A stretch of DNA of 64,000 nucleotides from a bacterium (GCA_016703065.1 JADJCU010000002.1:248001-312000); one strand, 5' to 3'. Shown: positions 48,867 through 59,457, numbered from the stretch's first letter. Notes: a model not told the origin generated them from the sequence alone. Numbers and translations: made by a program.

Positions 48867-49187
48867 GTCCCGGGGCCTCCTTCCGGCCTCGATTTCAGCC
48901 TGTCATTTCAGGCCAATTCGGTTCAATTGGTATTGAACATTTGAATAATTTTCCTTACCTTGTCTCGTCGGGCGCGTATCGGATCGGTGGCGGGAGGCTT
49001 GCTCATCTGGTCAGTAAAGCTCGTCCGACTATGACTTTGGCCTCTGTGACTTCGCAAAGTCAGAGAAAAGCTCATTTTGCTAACACCTCACACTCATCTC
49101 ATTGATTTTGCTCATAATGGGACTGAACAAATTAAAAATAAAGCGTTTGCAGTGTGGATAACATTTTCGAAATCATTGTTTCACCCC

Positions 49188-49216
49188 TTGACTGACCGGC
49201 CTATCGCCCCTATATT
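49188..49216 (+). promoter_or_regulatory. Sigma-70 promoter for nrdJ
   Basis: TTGACT (49188-49193), 17 bases, TATATT (49211-49216). Expected start near 49223, leaving a leader of about 155 bases. A second, weaker pair TTGTGG/TATAGA (49244-49249 and 49267-49272, 17 apart) overlaps the NrdR-like boxes. Confidence 0.75.
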
Positions 49217-49233
49217 ACCGCCCCAACAACGCA

Positions 49234-49280
49234 CCACCAGATATTGTGGTTTTCGGCACTGCCGAGTATAGATACAGTAT
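49234..49280 (+). promoter_or_regulatory. Tandem NrdR-like boxes upstream of nrdJ
   Basis: Box 1 (49234-49249) CCACCAGATATTGTGG matches about 12 of 16 positions of the NrdR consensus as I recall it (acaCwAtATaTwGtgt); box 2 (49265-49280) AGTATAGATACAGTAT about 10 of 16. They are 15 bases apart, the spacing known for NrdR pairs. They lie just after the predicted transcription start. No nrdR gene in the window. Confidence 0.5.
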
Positions 49281-49379
49281 GGACGACTTGCCCCAAGAGG
49301 CATTCAAGGATGGACAGGTACGGTCGGTTGCAGGGTCGTTGGATCACAGAGTCAGAGAAAAGTACCTTGGGAGCCACAC

Positions 49380-52300
49380 TTGAGATTCTCGCGCCATTTC
49401 ACCCGTGAAGGGCAGGATGTCTATTCCGACCTGCGCTTCGTCCCCTGGACCTCCAAGCTGACGTCGCCGGAAGGCAAGGTGCTGTTCGAGGCTAAGGACA
49501 TCTATGCCCCCGAGAGCTGGTCTCAGGTCGCGGTCGATGTCCTCGCCCAGAAGTACCTCCGGAAGGCCGGTGTCCCCGTTGCCGCCCGTGCGGTATGGGA
49601 GGAGGGCGTCCCCGAGTGGCTCCTTCGCCATGAACCGGATTGGTCGGTCCTGGACAAGATGCCGGAGCACAGCCGTTTCGCAGGGGAGCGCGATTCCCGA
49701 CAGGTGTTTCGTCGCCTTTCCGGCTGCTGGACCTACTGGGGGTGGAAAGCCGGTTACTTCGACACCGAACACGACGCTCGCGTCTACTTTGACGAGCTGC
49801 AATTCATGCTCGCGGCCCAAATTTGTGCGCCCAACAGTCCCCAGTGGTTCAACACCGGGCTCTTCTGGGCGTATTCTATTGAAGGGCGCGCCCAAGGGCA
49901 TTACTTCGTAAGCTCCCGGACCGGCGAGCTTGAACGCTCTAAAAACGCCTACGAGCGTCCACAGCCGCATGCCTGCTTCATTCAATCGGTCCAGGATGAT
50001 CTTGTCAATGAAGGCGGCATCATGGACCTGTGGGTCCGCGAAGCGCGCCTATTCAAGTACGGTTCCGGCACCGGCACAAATTTCTCAAAGGTGCGAGGCG
50101 AGGAAGAGGGCCTCTCCGGCGGCGGCGTATCGAGCGGACTCATGAGCTTCTTGAAAATTGGCGATCGCGCCGCCGGCGCGATCAAGTCGGGCGGCACAAC
50201 GCGCCGCGCCGCCAAGATGGTCTGCCTCGACGCCGATCATCCCGACATCGAGGAGTTCGTGCAGTGGAAAGTCGTCGAAGAGCAGAAGGTCGCGGCGCTC
50301 GTCGCGGGCTCCAAGCTTTGTGAGACTCGGCTGAACGAGATTTTGAAGTCCGCGCACGACCTGACTGTGCCAACGGACTCGCGCCTGAATCCGAAATTGA
50401 ACGTCCGCCTGCGCACGGCAATACTGCGCGCGCGCGCCGATTTCATTCCCGATCCCTACATTCATCGCACGCTCCAGTTTGCCTCGCAAGGCTACACGGA
50501 GATGCGGATTGATACCTACGACACGGACTGGAATAACGCCGCCTATCAAACGGTGTCCGGTCAGAACTCCAACAACTCTGTGCGCCTGAACAATAAGTTC
50601 ATGCGCGCCGTCGAACGCGACGATAAGTGGGAATTGAAGGCGCGGACTTCAGACCGGGTGCTGAAGACAATTCGCGCCAAAGATCTCTGGAACGAGATCG
50701 CTGAGGCCGCGTGGGCCTCGGCGGATCCGGGAATCCAGTACGACACCACGATCAACGAATGGAACACCTGCCCGGTCGATGGCAAGATTGAAGCCTCAAA
50801 CCCGTGCAGCGAATACATGTTCCTCGATGACACGGCGTGCAATCTGGCAAGTCTGAACCTGATGAAGTTCCTCGATCCGGCCCAGCGCAAGTTTGACGTT
50901 GACGCGTTCCGTCACGCGATTCGCGTCTGGACAGTCGTGCTGGATGTCTCCGTCGAGATGGCGCAGTTTCCGTCCAAGGAAATTGCGCGTCGCTCCTATG
51001 AATACCGGACGCTTGGCCTTGGGTACGCGAACATGGGCACACTGGCGATGGTCATCGGTCTGGCCTATGACAGCGCCGAAGCGCGTGCATGGTGTGCGGC
51101 CCTTACGGCTATTCTGACCGGCGAGTCCTATCGCACATCGGCGGAGATGGCGGCCAAGCTCGGCGCCTTCCCCGCTTACATGCGTAATCAGGATCCGATG
51201 CTGCGCGTGATTCGCAATCATCGTCGTGCGGCTTATGGCGGAACGCTGGATGGATACGAGGGGCTGACTGTATTCCCCACGCCGCTTGATGTCGCGCACT
51301 GCCCGTCTGATCTCGCGGATGCGGCCCGTGACGTATGGGACGAGGCGCTTGCGTTGGGAGTGCAGAACGGCTTCCGCAATGCGCAGGCGACGGTGATCGC
51401 TCCGACCGGGACAATCGGTCTTGTGATGGATTGCGACACCACGGGAATCGAGCCTGATTTCGCATTGGTGAAGTATAAGAAACTTGCGGGCGGCGGGTAC
51501 TTCCGAATCATCAATAGCAGCGTCCCGCTTGCGCTGGAGAACCTCGGATATGCGGAAGGGCAGATCCGGCAGATCACTCAGTATGTCTCCGGGACAAGTA
51601 CGCTCGATGGCGCGCCGCATATCAATCGTGACACCCTGAAGGCGAAAGGGCTGACCGATGAAGCCCTTGATCGCGTAGAGGCTCAAGTGAAGAGCGCGTT
51701 CGCGATCAATTTTGCCATTGCTCCGTGGATTGTCGGAGCGGACCTCCTGCGCGACAAATTGAAGATTACCGAAGGCGATTTGCACGAGGCCGGCGGTGAC
51801 CTGCTCACGGCGCTCGGGTACACGCGCGAGCAGATTCGTCTGGCTAACGACCACATCTGCGGTCGGATGACGATTGAAGGCGCGCCGCATCTGAAGCCTG
51901 AGCATTTGCCGGTCTTCGATTGCGCCAATCAGTGTGGAGCCTACGGCCAGCGCTATATTCTTCCGCTCGCGCATCTCAAGATGATGGCCTCTGCCCAGCC
52001 GTTTATCAGCGGGGCGATCTCGAAGACGATCAATCTCCCGCGCCACGCCTCCGTTGAGAACATCAAGGACGCCTACTATCAGAGCTGGCGCATGATGCTG
52101 AAAGCGGTCGCGCTCTATCGCGATGGCTCCAAGCTCTCGCAGCCGCTCAATTCGACGGTGGATGATTTCGGCATCTCGTCACTCGGATTGGAAGAGGGAG
52201 ACGAGGCGCAAACGTCGCAAGTGCAGCAGGCGGTCGAGAAAATCATCTACGAAACGCGCCGCCGCAGACTGCCCGACCGTCGTCGCGGCTATACGCAAAA

Positions 52301-53012
52301 GGCCCGCATCGGCGGACACAAAATCTACTTGCGCACCGGCGACTATCAGGACGGGATGTTGGGCGAAATTTTCCTTGATATGCATAAGGAAGGCGCCTCG
52401 TTCCGCAGTCTGATGAACTGCTTTGCAATTGCGGTTAGTCTGGGCTTGCAGCATGGCGTGCCGCTTGACGAATACGTTGACGCCTTTGTCTTCACGCGCT
52501 TCGAGCCCAACGGCCCGGTCGGCGGCAACGATCACATAAAGTATGCGACGTCCGTGATTGACTACGTGTTCCGCGAGCTTGCGATCACATATTTGGATCG
52601 CCACGATCTCGCGCACGTCGTCGACGCTCAGACGGAGACCTCGCGTAGTGACGCGATTAACGGCGCCAAGCATCCCATTGGCGAGGCCGCCGTGATTCCG
52701 ATTGCCCATGACACCATTGAGGAGAAGGCCGATCGTGAAGAAGATACCCCGTCCCCGCAGACTGCGCCGTTCGCTGCTTCCTCTGCTGTTACTGAAAGTC
52801 TCCCGCGTCCGTCCACAGCGGAAGCCGCCTACGCCGAAACCGGCTATACCAACGGGCACATGAACGGCCAGAACAAAAGGCAGCTGATCGATTTGGCCCG
52901 CAAACAAGGGTATGAGGGTGACGCGTGCAGCGAATGCGGCAGCTTCACCATGGTCCGCAACGGCACCTGCCTGAAATGCACGACCTGCGGATCAACCAGC
53001 GGGTGCAGTTAA
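49380..53012 (+). CDS. nrdJ: B12-dependent (class II) ribonucleotide reductase
   Basis: 1210 residues. Makes deoxyribonucleotides with adenosylcobalamin as radical source, without oxygen or a second subunit. Conserved features: FKYGSGTGTNFS, the SGGTTRRAAKMV region, NPCSEYMFLDDTACNLASLNL-like block with radical-site Cys476, and APTGTIGLVMDCDTTGIEP. The C-terminus carries a zinc-ribbon-like tail (CSECGSF, CLKCTTCGSTSGCS), typical of long NrdJ, whose Cys pairs regenerate the active site. No ATP-cone was seen. The start is TTG at 49380, preceded by GGGAG. Intact over 3.6 kb. Confidence 0.97.
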   Translation: MRFSRHFTREGQDVYSDLRFVPWTSKLTSPEGKVLFEAKDIYAPESWSQVAVDVLAQKYLRKAGVPVAARAVWEEGVPEWLLRHEPDWSVLDKMPEHSRFAGERDSRQVFRRLSGCWTYWGWKAGYFDTEHDARVYFDELQFMLAAQICAPNSPQWFNTGLFWAYSIEGRAQGHYFVSSRTGELERSKNAYERPQPHACFIQSVQDDLVNEGGIMDLWVREARLFKYGSGTGTNFSKVRGEEEGLSGGGVSSGLMSFLKIGDRAAGAIKSGGTTRRAAKMVCLDADHPDIEEFVQWKVVEEQKVAALVAGSKLCETRLNEILKSAHDLTVPTDSRLNPKLNVRLRTAILRARADFIPDPYIHRTLQFASQGYTEMRIDTYDTDWNNAAYQTVSGQNSNNSVRLNNKFMRAVERDDKWELKARTSDRVLKTIRAKDLWNEIAEAAWASADPGIQYDTTINEWNTCPVDGKIEASNPCSEYMFLDDTACNLASLNLMKFLDPAQRKFDVDAFRHAIRVWTVVLDVSVEMAQFPSKEIARRSYEYRTLGLGYANMGTLAMVIGLAYDSAEARAWCAALTAILTGESYRTSAEMAAKLGAFPAYMRNQDPMLRVIRNHRRAAYGGTLDGYEGLTVFPTPLDVAHCPSDLADAARDVWDEALALGVQNGFRNAQATVIAPTGTIGLVMDCDTTGIEPDFALVKYKKLAGGGYFRIINSSVPLALENLGYAEGQIRQITQYVSGTSTLDGAPHINRDTLKAKGLTDEALDRVEAQVKSAFAINFAIAPWIVGADLLRDKLKITEGDLHEAGGDLLTALGYTREQIRLANDHICGRMTIEGAPHLKPEHLPVFDCANQCGAYGQRYILPLAHLKMMASAQPFISGAISKTINLPRHASVENIKDAYYQSWRMMLKAVALYRDGSKLSQPLNSTVDDFGISSLGLEEGDEAQTSQVQQAVEKIIYETRRRRLPDRRRGYTQKARIGGHKIYLRTGDYQDGMLGEIFLDMHKEGASFRSLMNCFAIAVSLGLQHGVPLDEYVDAFVFTRFEPNGPVGGNDHIKYATSVIDYVFRELAITYLDRHDLAHVVDAQTETSRSDAINGAKHPIGEAAVIPIAHDTIEEKADREEDTPSPQTAPFAASSAVTESLPRPSTAEAAYAETGYTNGHMNGQNKRQLIDLARKQGYEGDACSECGSFTMVRNGTCLKCTTCGSTSGCS

Positions 53013-53035
53013 GCCAGCGTAATGACTCTGAGCAC

Positions 53036-53071
53036 GAAACGGGCGACTACAAGGTCGCCCGTTTCTCTTTA
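53036..53071. terminator. Terminator between nrdJ and the RND gene
   Basis: Perfect 12-base-pair stem GAAACGGGCGAC / GTCGCCCGTTTC with a TACAAG loop, then TCTTT on the plus strand. It serves nrdJ and, being near-symmetric, perhaps the convergent efflux operon as well. Confidence 0.85.
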
Positions 53072-53111
53072 GTGCTGCGTCAGGTGCTAAGCCCTTGCCC
53101 GGCAGTCCCCG

Positions 53112-56100
53112 CTATGCTTTCGACGGTACCGGCTTTGCGTCTTCGAAGGTCTCTTCAATCTGTTTGTAGTGCCGGCCTTTGAGCCGCAACAAATCGTGCA
53201 CATCTTCGAGAATAAGATACAGCGCAGGAATCACGACGAGCACGATAAACGTTGTCGCCATTTCGCCGAATGCCAAACTGATGGCCATTGGAATCAGGAA
53301 CTGCGCCTGTACCGATTGATTCGACATCAGTGGAAGCAGCCCGAAAAATGTTGTCAACATCGTCAGTAGAATCGGACGGAAGCGCCGCACGCCCGCTTGC
53401 ATCACCGCGTCGCGGATCGGCACCCCCTGATCGCGCAGAGTGTTAACCATGTCGATCAACACGAGCGTGCCGTTCACGACAACTCCCGCCAATGCCACGA
53501 GACCAAACACCGACATCAAACTCAAGTTGTACCCATAGATCAAATGTCCGACGACCGCGCCGACAAAGCCGAACGGAATGACGCTCATCACGATCAACGG
53601 CTGCGTGAAACTCTTGAATGGAATCGCCAACAGGCCGTAAATCAAAAACAGCGCGAAAAGGAATCCGGCCATCAAACTGCCCATCGATTCAGCGCGATCA
53701 CGGCTCTCGCCTTCAAGGTCGATCCCTAATCCGGGATAGTCGTGTTTCATCTGCGCAAGTAGGCCGCTCTGCAAGTCCGCCATAATCTCGTCTGGATTTG
53801 CCAAAGCTTCATTCACGCTGGCGTTGACCTGCACCACCCGTTTACGATCCGTGCGCGTAATCTCGCTGTAACCCACTCCGTCAGCCACGGTCGCTGCGGC
53901 AGTGAGCGGAACTTCACCGCCCATCCGCGTGCGCACGTGAAGGTGCTCGACATTGGTCAAGGATTGTCTTTCCGCCTCGGGATAGCGCACCATGACCTTG
54001 ACCTCGTTGCGGCCGCGCTGCATGCGCAACGCCTCCGCGCCGAAAAACGCCGACCGTACCTGTTGCGCAAGGTCGCGCTCGGTCACATTCAGCGTCCGCG
54101 CTTCCGGACGCAGCGTAAGCTGTAATTCGCGTTTGCCTTCCGCATGCGAATCCGAAATGTCACTTACACCGTTGTACCCGGCCAAAGCGGACTTGAGTCG
54201 CTCTGTGGCGGCAAGCAATACGTCAAATTCCTCATGCGACAGCTGCAAACCCACGTCCGCGCCCGACTTGATTAGCTCCGACTGAAACGTGATCTTGTCA
54301 ACGCCGGGCAAGTCTCCCACACGCTCCCGCCACTCGTCCGCGAAGTCTGTGGTTACGACATTTCGCTCGTCCGGTTGACGGAACAGCATTCGAATCTGCG
54401 CAAGGTGCGAGCCGTTCACCTCAGTCAGGCCGCGCGGCCCGCCTTCAAACGTCTGAAAGCCGTTGGCAATAAAGATGTGCTCTACGTTTCGCAGCGTGTC
54501 TTCGCGCTTTGCATCATATTCCTTGGCCAGCTCAAGGCCTTTCTGCTCGATCACTCTGCTGATCGCCTCTGTCCGTTCCACTGGCGTTCCGGGTGGCATG
54601 GCCACTGACACGACAATCTCGTCAGCGTCAATCTCGGGCATGAAGACAAATTTAATTAGCCCGCCGCCGACCATGCCGATCACGCCGAACATCACAGCCG
54701 TGGCAATGGCGATCGTCGTATAACGATGCTCGGTTGCGGTGCGCACAAGCCTCTGGTAGTACTTTTCGCTGAACGCGTTCACCCAGTCATCGAAATGATG
54801 CCTGACGCTTTCAATCTTCTTCCAGAACGACGCGTTGCTCGAACTCAATCCACCGCACAAATGCGCGGGCAGGATGTAGAACGAATCGATCAACGAGATG
54901 ACCAACACGGAGATCATGATGATCGGCACAACGTACATGAATTTCCCGATTGCCCCCGTGACGAAGATCATCGGCAGAAACGCCGCGACCGTCGTCAGAA
55001 TCGAGAATGTGATCGGCATGGCCAGTTCCAAAGTGCTGTCCACCGAGGCCCGGTAGAGCGACTTGCCCATTTCCCGATGCACATGCACATTCTCTCCGAT
55101 CACAATCGCATCGTCGAGCACAAGTCCGAGCGCGAGAATGAAGGCAAAGAGCGACAGCATGTTGATGCTGATATCGAACATCGGCAGCAGGAGAATCGCG
55201 CCGAGGAATGACACCGGAATTCCCATCGCCACCCAAAACGCGAGACGCACTTCAAGAAACAGGCCGATGATGATCAGCAGCAGCAGCAGACCTTGATACC
55301 CGTTATTGATCAACAGGTCGAGACGCTGATCAAGCAGAATCGAGAAATCCTGCCAAACGTCGACCTTAACCGATGCGGGCATCGTAGGCGCGTGTCCGGC
55401 GATATACTCCCGGACCGCAGTTGCCACCTCGGCCGGAGTCTGCTTGCCCACTCGAAAGACCTTGATCATTACGGCCGGTTTACCGTCGAACATGGCAGCC
55501 TTGTCAATGTCCTCAAAACCGTCGTGGACCGTCGCGATATCTCCCAATCTTACGAGCCCGCCGTCAGGCCGTGTGAGCACCGTGATGTTTTCAAACTCCC
55601 TGTCCGGCGTAGCGCTTCTCTTTTGTCCGCAGCAGAATCTCGCCGCCTTCGGTTTTCACCGAACCTCCGGCAAGATCGAGTGACGACTGCCGCACAATTC
55701 CGGCGACTTCGTTGAGCGTGAGATTCAGACTGCGCAGCGTCTGTTCCGGAATCTCAATCGAGATTTCGTATGGCCGAGTCGCCGCGAGTTCTACTTGCGT
55801 GATGTTCGGCAGCGCAAGTAATTCGTCCTGCATGCGCTCCGCATGCTGCCGCAGCGCGACGTCGGTCGCGTTACCATACACCACGAGCGAAATTGCCTCG
55901 CGCCGGTTTGTCACTTTCGCGATCACCGGGTCTTCAGCTTCTTCCGGGAAGGTCTGAACGCGATCGACTTCAGACTTGATATTGTCCAGCACTTCGTCGA
56001 TGTCAGCGCCTTCAATGAGCTCGGCGGTCACTACGCCTCGGCCCTCAGACGCCTTGCCGTTAATGCGCTTGATATTCTCGAGGCCGCCGATCGCCTGCTC

Positions 56101-56304
56101 AATCGGGCGAATGATGCCGTCTTCGACTTCGAGCGGACCTGCGCCCGGATACTGCATCGTCACGGTAATCAGATCAAGCTGAATCTCCGGAAAGACCTCT
56201 TGATCGACCTGTCCCGCCATCAGAAAACCGCCGACGATGAAGACGAACATAAGAATGTTCGCGGCGACGTGATTCCCGGCAAACCACTTTATGGAGCCTT
56301 TCAC
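53112..56304 (-). CDS. RND efflux transporter (AcrB/MexB-like), frameshifted
   Basis: Inner-membrane proton-driven pump of the hydrophobe/amphiphile (HAE1-like) type. It begins with IKWFAGNHVAANILMFVF and has the classic DQEVFPEIQLDLITV, PVSFLGAILLLP and GLVLDDAIVIGENV motifs, and a second repeat with the LVALAGVVVNGTLVLID block. One extra base in the CCC at 55598-55600 breaks the frame; removing it restores YAGQEFENITVL and gives 1063 residues, the usual RND size. Last gene of the MarR-linked operon; its start overlaps the membrane-fusion gene by four bases. Confidence 0.95.
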
Positions 56305-57467
56305 GAGTTTCTCCCGCCCGCAAGCCTAAGCTTAAGGCCGTTCGCCGCGCCGTTGATTCCGCTCGTGACGATCCGCTCTCCCGCGCGCAATTCACCCCCG
56401 ATGAAGACGCTGTCCGCAGCGTGGAAATAGGGACGTACGCTGCGCAATTCCAATGTGTCGGCCTGAGTGGCAATCCAAACAATGTTACCGCTTCGCAGCG
56501 CGTGTGCGGGAAGCGGAGTTACATTGGCGACCTGCTTGCCGCGTATCGCAACGCTGACAAAACTCCCGACCGCAAGTTCAGGTCCACCGTCCGCGCGCGT
56601 TTCATACGGGTTGTCCACGCGCACCACAACGCGGGCCAATCTGCCTATACTATCCAGCACACCAAGCGTCCGCTCAACTCGTCCGGTCCACGTGAATATC
56701 TGATCCGCCGCTCGCAGCGTGACAGTTGCAGTCGAGCCCGGAAGCTCGAGCCACGCCAATTCGTCAAGCGGTATTCCTACTTCGATTTCCGCGACGTCGG
56801 TTGAGTAAATGATTGCAATCTGCGCTCCGGGCGCCACCATTTGGCCGACGTCCACAAATTCGCGTTTGACGCGGCCATCGAACGGAGCCCTGACGCCTGT
56901 GCGATCCCGCGCAAGTTCGGCCTGTCTCAGTGAGGCGCGGGCCGAAGCGAGATTGCTCTCGGCTTGCTTCATCTGTGGCCCGCGCAGAACGAGTGCTTCA
57001 GGAAGTTCAGTGGTTGTCTGTTGCGTGTCTCGCATGCGTTCCCATTCGCGCCGGGCCACGTCGGCCTGCGCTTTTTCAATCGCTAACGCGACCTCCGCTT
57101 GGGCGACTCGTGCTTCCGCCTGCTCAACGGCAAGTTGATAATCAATCTCCTCGATTCGGCAAAGCAACTCGCCCCGCTTGAAATGTCCGCCGCTGACAAA
57201 CAACTCGGAGACCCACTCCACTCGCCCGCCGACCTGAGGAGCGAGACTAATCTCCTGCTTGGCCCGCACAGTTCCCGTTCCCGTAATCTCAGCACGGTGC
57301 GAATCGGGTCGAGCTACAGTTGTTTCAACCAACACGCCGGGGAATACCGCCGTCTTCTGCTCAGGTTTCTTCCGGCTCGCAATCAATGTGAACATAATCG
57401 CGAATCCACCGAGTATAATCGCTGCGGGAACGAGGATTCTGCGCACTTTGGATTTTTCAGCAGTCAT
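56301..57467 (-). CDS. RND membrane-fusion (periplasmic adaptor) protein
   Basis: 388 residues. An N-terminal anchor (ILVPAAIILGGFAIMFTLIA), a barrel-sandwich/lipoyl-like half (TGTGTVRAKQEISLAPQVGG), a long helical hairpin (about 100-190), then GVRAPFDGRVKREFVDVGQMV and a beta-barrel domain. This is the AcrA-type adaptor that bridges the RND pump and outer-membrane channel. Four-base overlap with the pump gene; four bases after the channel gene. Confidence 0.93.
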   Translation of the reverse strand: MTAEKSKVRRILVPAAIILGGFAIMFTLIASRKKPEQKTAVFPGVLVETTVARPDSHRAEITGTGTVRAKQEISLAPQVGGRVEWVSELFVSGGHFKRGELLCRIEEIDYQLAVEQAEARVAQAEVALAIEKAQADVARREWERMRDTQQTTTELPEALVLRGPQMKQAESNLASARASLRQAELARDRTGVRAPFDGRVKREFVDVGQMVAPGAQIAIIYSTDVAEIEVGIPLDELAWLELPGSTATVTLRAADQIFTWTGRVERTLGVLDSIGRLARVVVRVDNPYETRADGGPELAVGSFVSVAIRGKQVANVTPLPAHALRSGNIVWIATQADTLELRSVRPYFHAADSVFIGGELRAGERIVTSGINGAANGLKLRLAGGRNS

Positions 57468-57470
57468 ACT

Positions 57471-58899
57471 CTATTGCGCCTCCGTATGAAGTTTCGGTGC
57501 GGCAGAACGCGAACGCAGGACGTCGTCCGTCCACGCGCCGCCCACTGCCGTCGCCAGATCAATTCTATTGTGATGCAGTTCGCGCCGCGCGCTGATCAGC
57601 GTGCTCTGCGCCTGATAATAGGTGTTCTGTGCAATGAGCACCTGCAAGTATCCGATAATACCCTGTCGATACTGGTCGTCGTCGACGCGCAGGAGATTCC
57701 CTGCCGCTGCCGTTTGCGCTTCAAGTTGGACAATGCGCTCCTGCAAGCTCTGACCTCGCGCAAGCGCGTCTTCGACTTCGCGAAAGGCATTTAGGACGAC
57801 TTGCCGGTAACTCGCCGCAGCTTCGAGCGAAACCGCTTCCGCGCGCTGTGCTTCTCCGACAAGTCGACCTCCTTGAAAAATCGGCGCGGTAATCCCGGCG
57901 ACAAGATTCCACAACAGCTCGTCAGGGTCGAGTGCCTTTTCAATCTCCTTGTTGACGTTTCCGGCCGTCCCGGTCAGATTGAAGCTCGGAAGCAGAGCAG
58001 CATTTGCGGACGCCCATCGAGCGTCACTCGCGAGCAGGCGCGCGCGTGCGGCTCGAATGTCAGGCCGCTGCGCCAGCAACTCGGACGGAACACCAATCCC
58101 CACATCAATCGCTTTCGCCGGCAGCATGTGCGCCCCCGACAGGAAATCAGTTTGTGGATAGCGGCCCAATAGAACAGAGAGTAAATGTTCCGTTGCCGCT
58201 AACGTGGCGGTCACAGTTTCACGCTGCGCGCGCGCTTGCGCGAGATTCCCTTCGGCTTGATATACGTCCAACGAAGTGACCAATCCGAGCGCGTAGCGGT
58301 CCCGGACGCTTTCGTACGCACTGTGCAGAGTCGCAATAGTCTGTTCGAGCAATCGCTCCTGTTCCTGCAGATCTCTGATTTGAAAATACGTCTTGGCCAC
58401 CTGCGCCGTCAAGGTCATCAACGCAGCGCGTGCGTCATTTTCAGACGCGAGCAGATCACCGAAAGCTGCCCTCCGTCGCGCGGACAGTTTTCCCCACAAG
58501 TCAATCTCATATTGCGCAGCCGCGCTGACATCGTAATAGTCAAGCGAAATCTTGCCCGCTCCGCCGAAGGCGCGTTCTCCGTCTTGATAAGACCCTTGCG
58601 CTGTGACGGTCGGGAAGAGGCTCGATCTTGTGGCGCGGCTTTGCGCGCGAAACTGCTGAAGCCTTGCAAGCGCCGCTTCAAGCGATGGGCTATTGTCTAT
58701 CGCTTCGGTGACAAGCTGATTCAGCGTTTCGTCGCCAAACTCCGTCCACCATGCTTCGTCGCGGAATTCACCGGGCCTGATCCGTCGCATGATACATCGA
58801 AGGGATGTTTTCAATCTCAGGTCGCTGGTGCCGCTTTACGTAGCCGCAGCCCGCGACAAGCGACGCGAGCGCGATAAGAAGAACTAATCGATTACGCAT
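57471..58899 (-). CDS. TolC-like outer-membrane factor lipoprotein, frameshifted
   Basis: NodT/OprM-type channel lipoprotein. Lipobox LASLVAGC, then the family start PGEFRDEAWWTEFGDETLNQLV and two outer-membrane efflux repeats (long helices, e.g. YALGLVTSLDVYQAEGNLAQ). One extra C in CCC (GGG at 58773-58775 on the plus strand) breaks the frame after TDQA; removing it gives 475 residues, normal length. ATG 58899 starts the lipoprotein signal and overlaps the marR stop region. Confidence 0.92.
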
Positions 58900-59383
58900 T
58901 GAGTACCTGCTGTTTACCCGTGTTCGGTCCTTGGCTGGTTGGACACCACTGCGGAATCTCGCTTCCATAGAATTGAGTGACCTCGCGCATCAATTGGATT
59001 GCCGGTTCAATCCGCTCCCGGCCAAAGCGCTCATAGAGTTCATTGGAAAACCCGAATGCCATCTCGCGCAACTCCCCGAGCTTCTTCTGGCCTGCGTCCG
59101 TAAGTTCGAGAATCTTGATTCGCCGGTCGTCGGAATGCGCCTTCCGCTCGATCAGCTTCAGCTTCTCAAGTTTGTCAAGCTGGCGCAGAATCGCAGGGTG
59201 CGAATGCTCAAGATTGCGCGTAAGATCAGCAAGCGTGTTGTGACCCATGCCGAGCTGAAGTAGAATGACACCTTCCGACCACCTAAGGCCGAGGGCCTCG
59301 GCCCGTTGGTCAAAGATTGCCCGGAAGAGGTAGGCCGTGCGATTACACCAGTAGGGCAAGACTTCGTCGGGATTAAATTTCAC
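58892..59383 (-). CDS. MarR family transcriptional regulator
   Basis: 163 residues with the MarR winged helix: helix-turn-helix HNTLADLTRNLEHSHPAILRQLDKLEKLKLIERK, wing SDDRRIKILELTDAG (DxRxxxxxLT pattern), and helical ends for dimerisation. First gene of marR-OMF-MFP-RND, transcribed from the promoter at 59429-59457. A perfect palindrome at that promoter is the likely operator, so it probably represses itself and the pump until a ligand binds. Confidence 0.92.
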   Translation of the reverse strand: MKFNPDEVLPYWCNRTAYLFRAIFDQRAEALGLRWSEGVILLQLGMGHNTLADLTRNLEHSHPAILRQLDKLEKLKLIERKAHSDDRRIKILELTDAGQKKLGELREMAFGFSNELYERFGRERIEPAIQLMREVTQFYGSEIPQWCPTSQGPNTGKQQVLNA

Positions 59384-59412
59384 TGTGTGCTCTTAAACAT
59401 AGGTTAAATGGT

Positions 59413-59432
59413 TATTGTAACTTCTTACAATA
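59413..59432. promoter_or_regulatory. Probable MarR operator
   Basis: Perfect inverted repeat TATTGTAA-CTTC-TTACAATA, eight-base arms and a four-base centre, overlapping the -10 of the marR operon promoter. Confidence 0.75.
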
Positions 59433-59457
59433 TACAAACGGATTTATATTTTTGCAA
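59429..59457 (-). promoter_or_regulatory. Promoter of the marR-efflux operon
   Basis: On the minus strand: TTGCAA (59457-59452), 17 bases, TATATT (59434-59429). The -10 overlaps the palindromic operator by four bases. TTGCAA is its own reverse complement and also stands 17 bases before TATCAA (59475-59480) on the plus strand, a possible weak promoter towards ggt. Confidence 0.7.

Larger units (their letters stand above)
48776..49379. other. Divergent intergenic region, rpsR and nrdJ
   Basis: About 600 bases without a gene. It holds the minus-strand ribosomal promoter (48838-48866), the nrdJ promoter (49188-49216) and NrdR-like boxes (49234-49280). A 13-base direct repeat AGTCAGAGAAAAG occurs at 49058-49070 and 49350-49362. 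The stretch 48870-49180 shows nothing else I can name; no cobalamin riboswitch was recognised. Confidence 0.7.

Noticed and set aside
49000..49230. Cobalamin riboswitch before the B12-dependent reductase
   Set aside because: I could not find the B12-box or a matching set of stems; the leader is better explained by the promoter and NrdR-like boxes.
50796..52046. 416-residue open frame on the minus strand opposite nrdJ
   Set aside because: Mirror of the strongly conserved nrdJ frame; Arg-rich without a domain.
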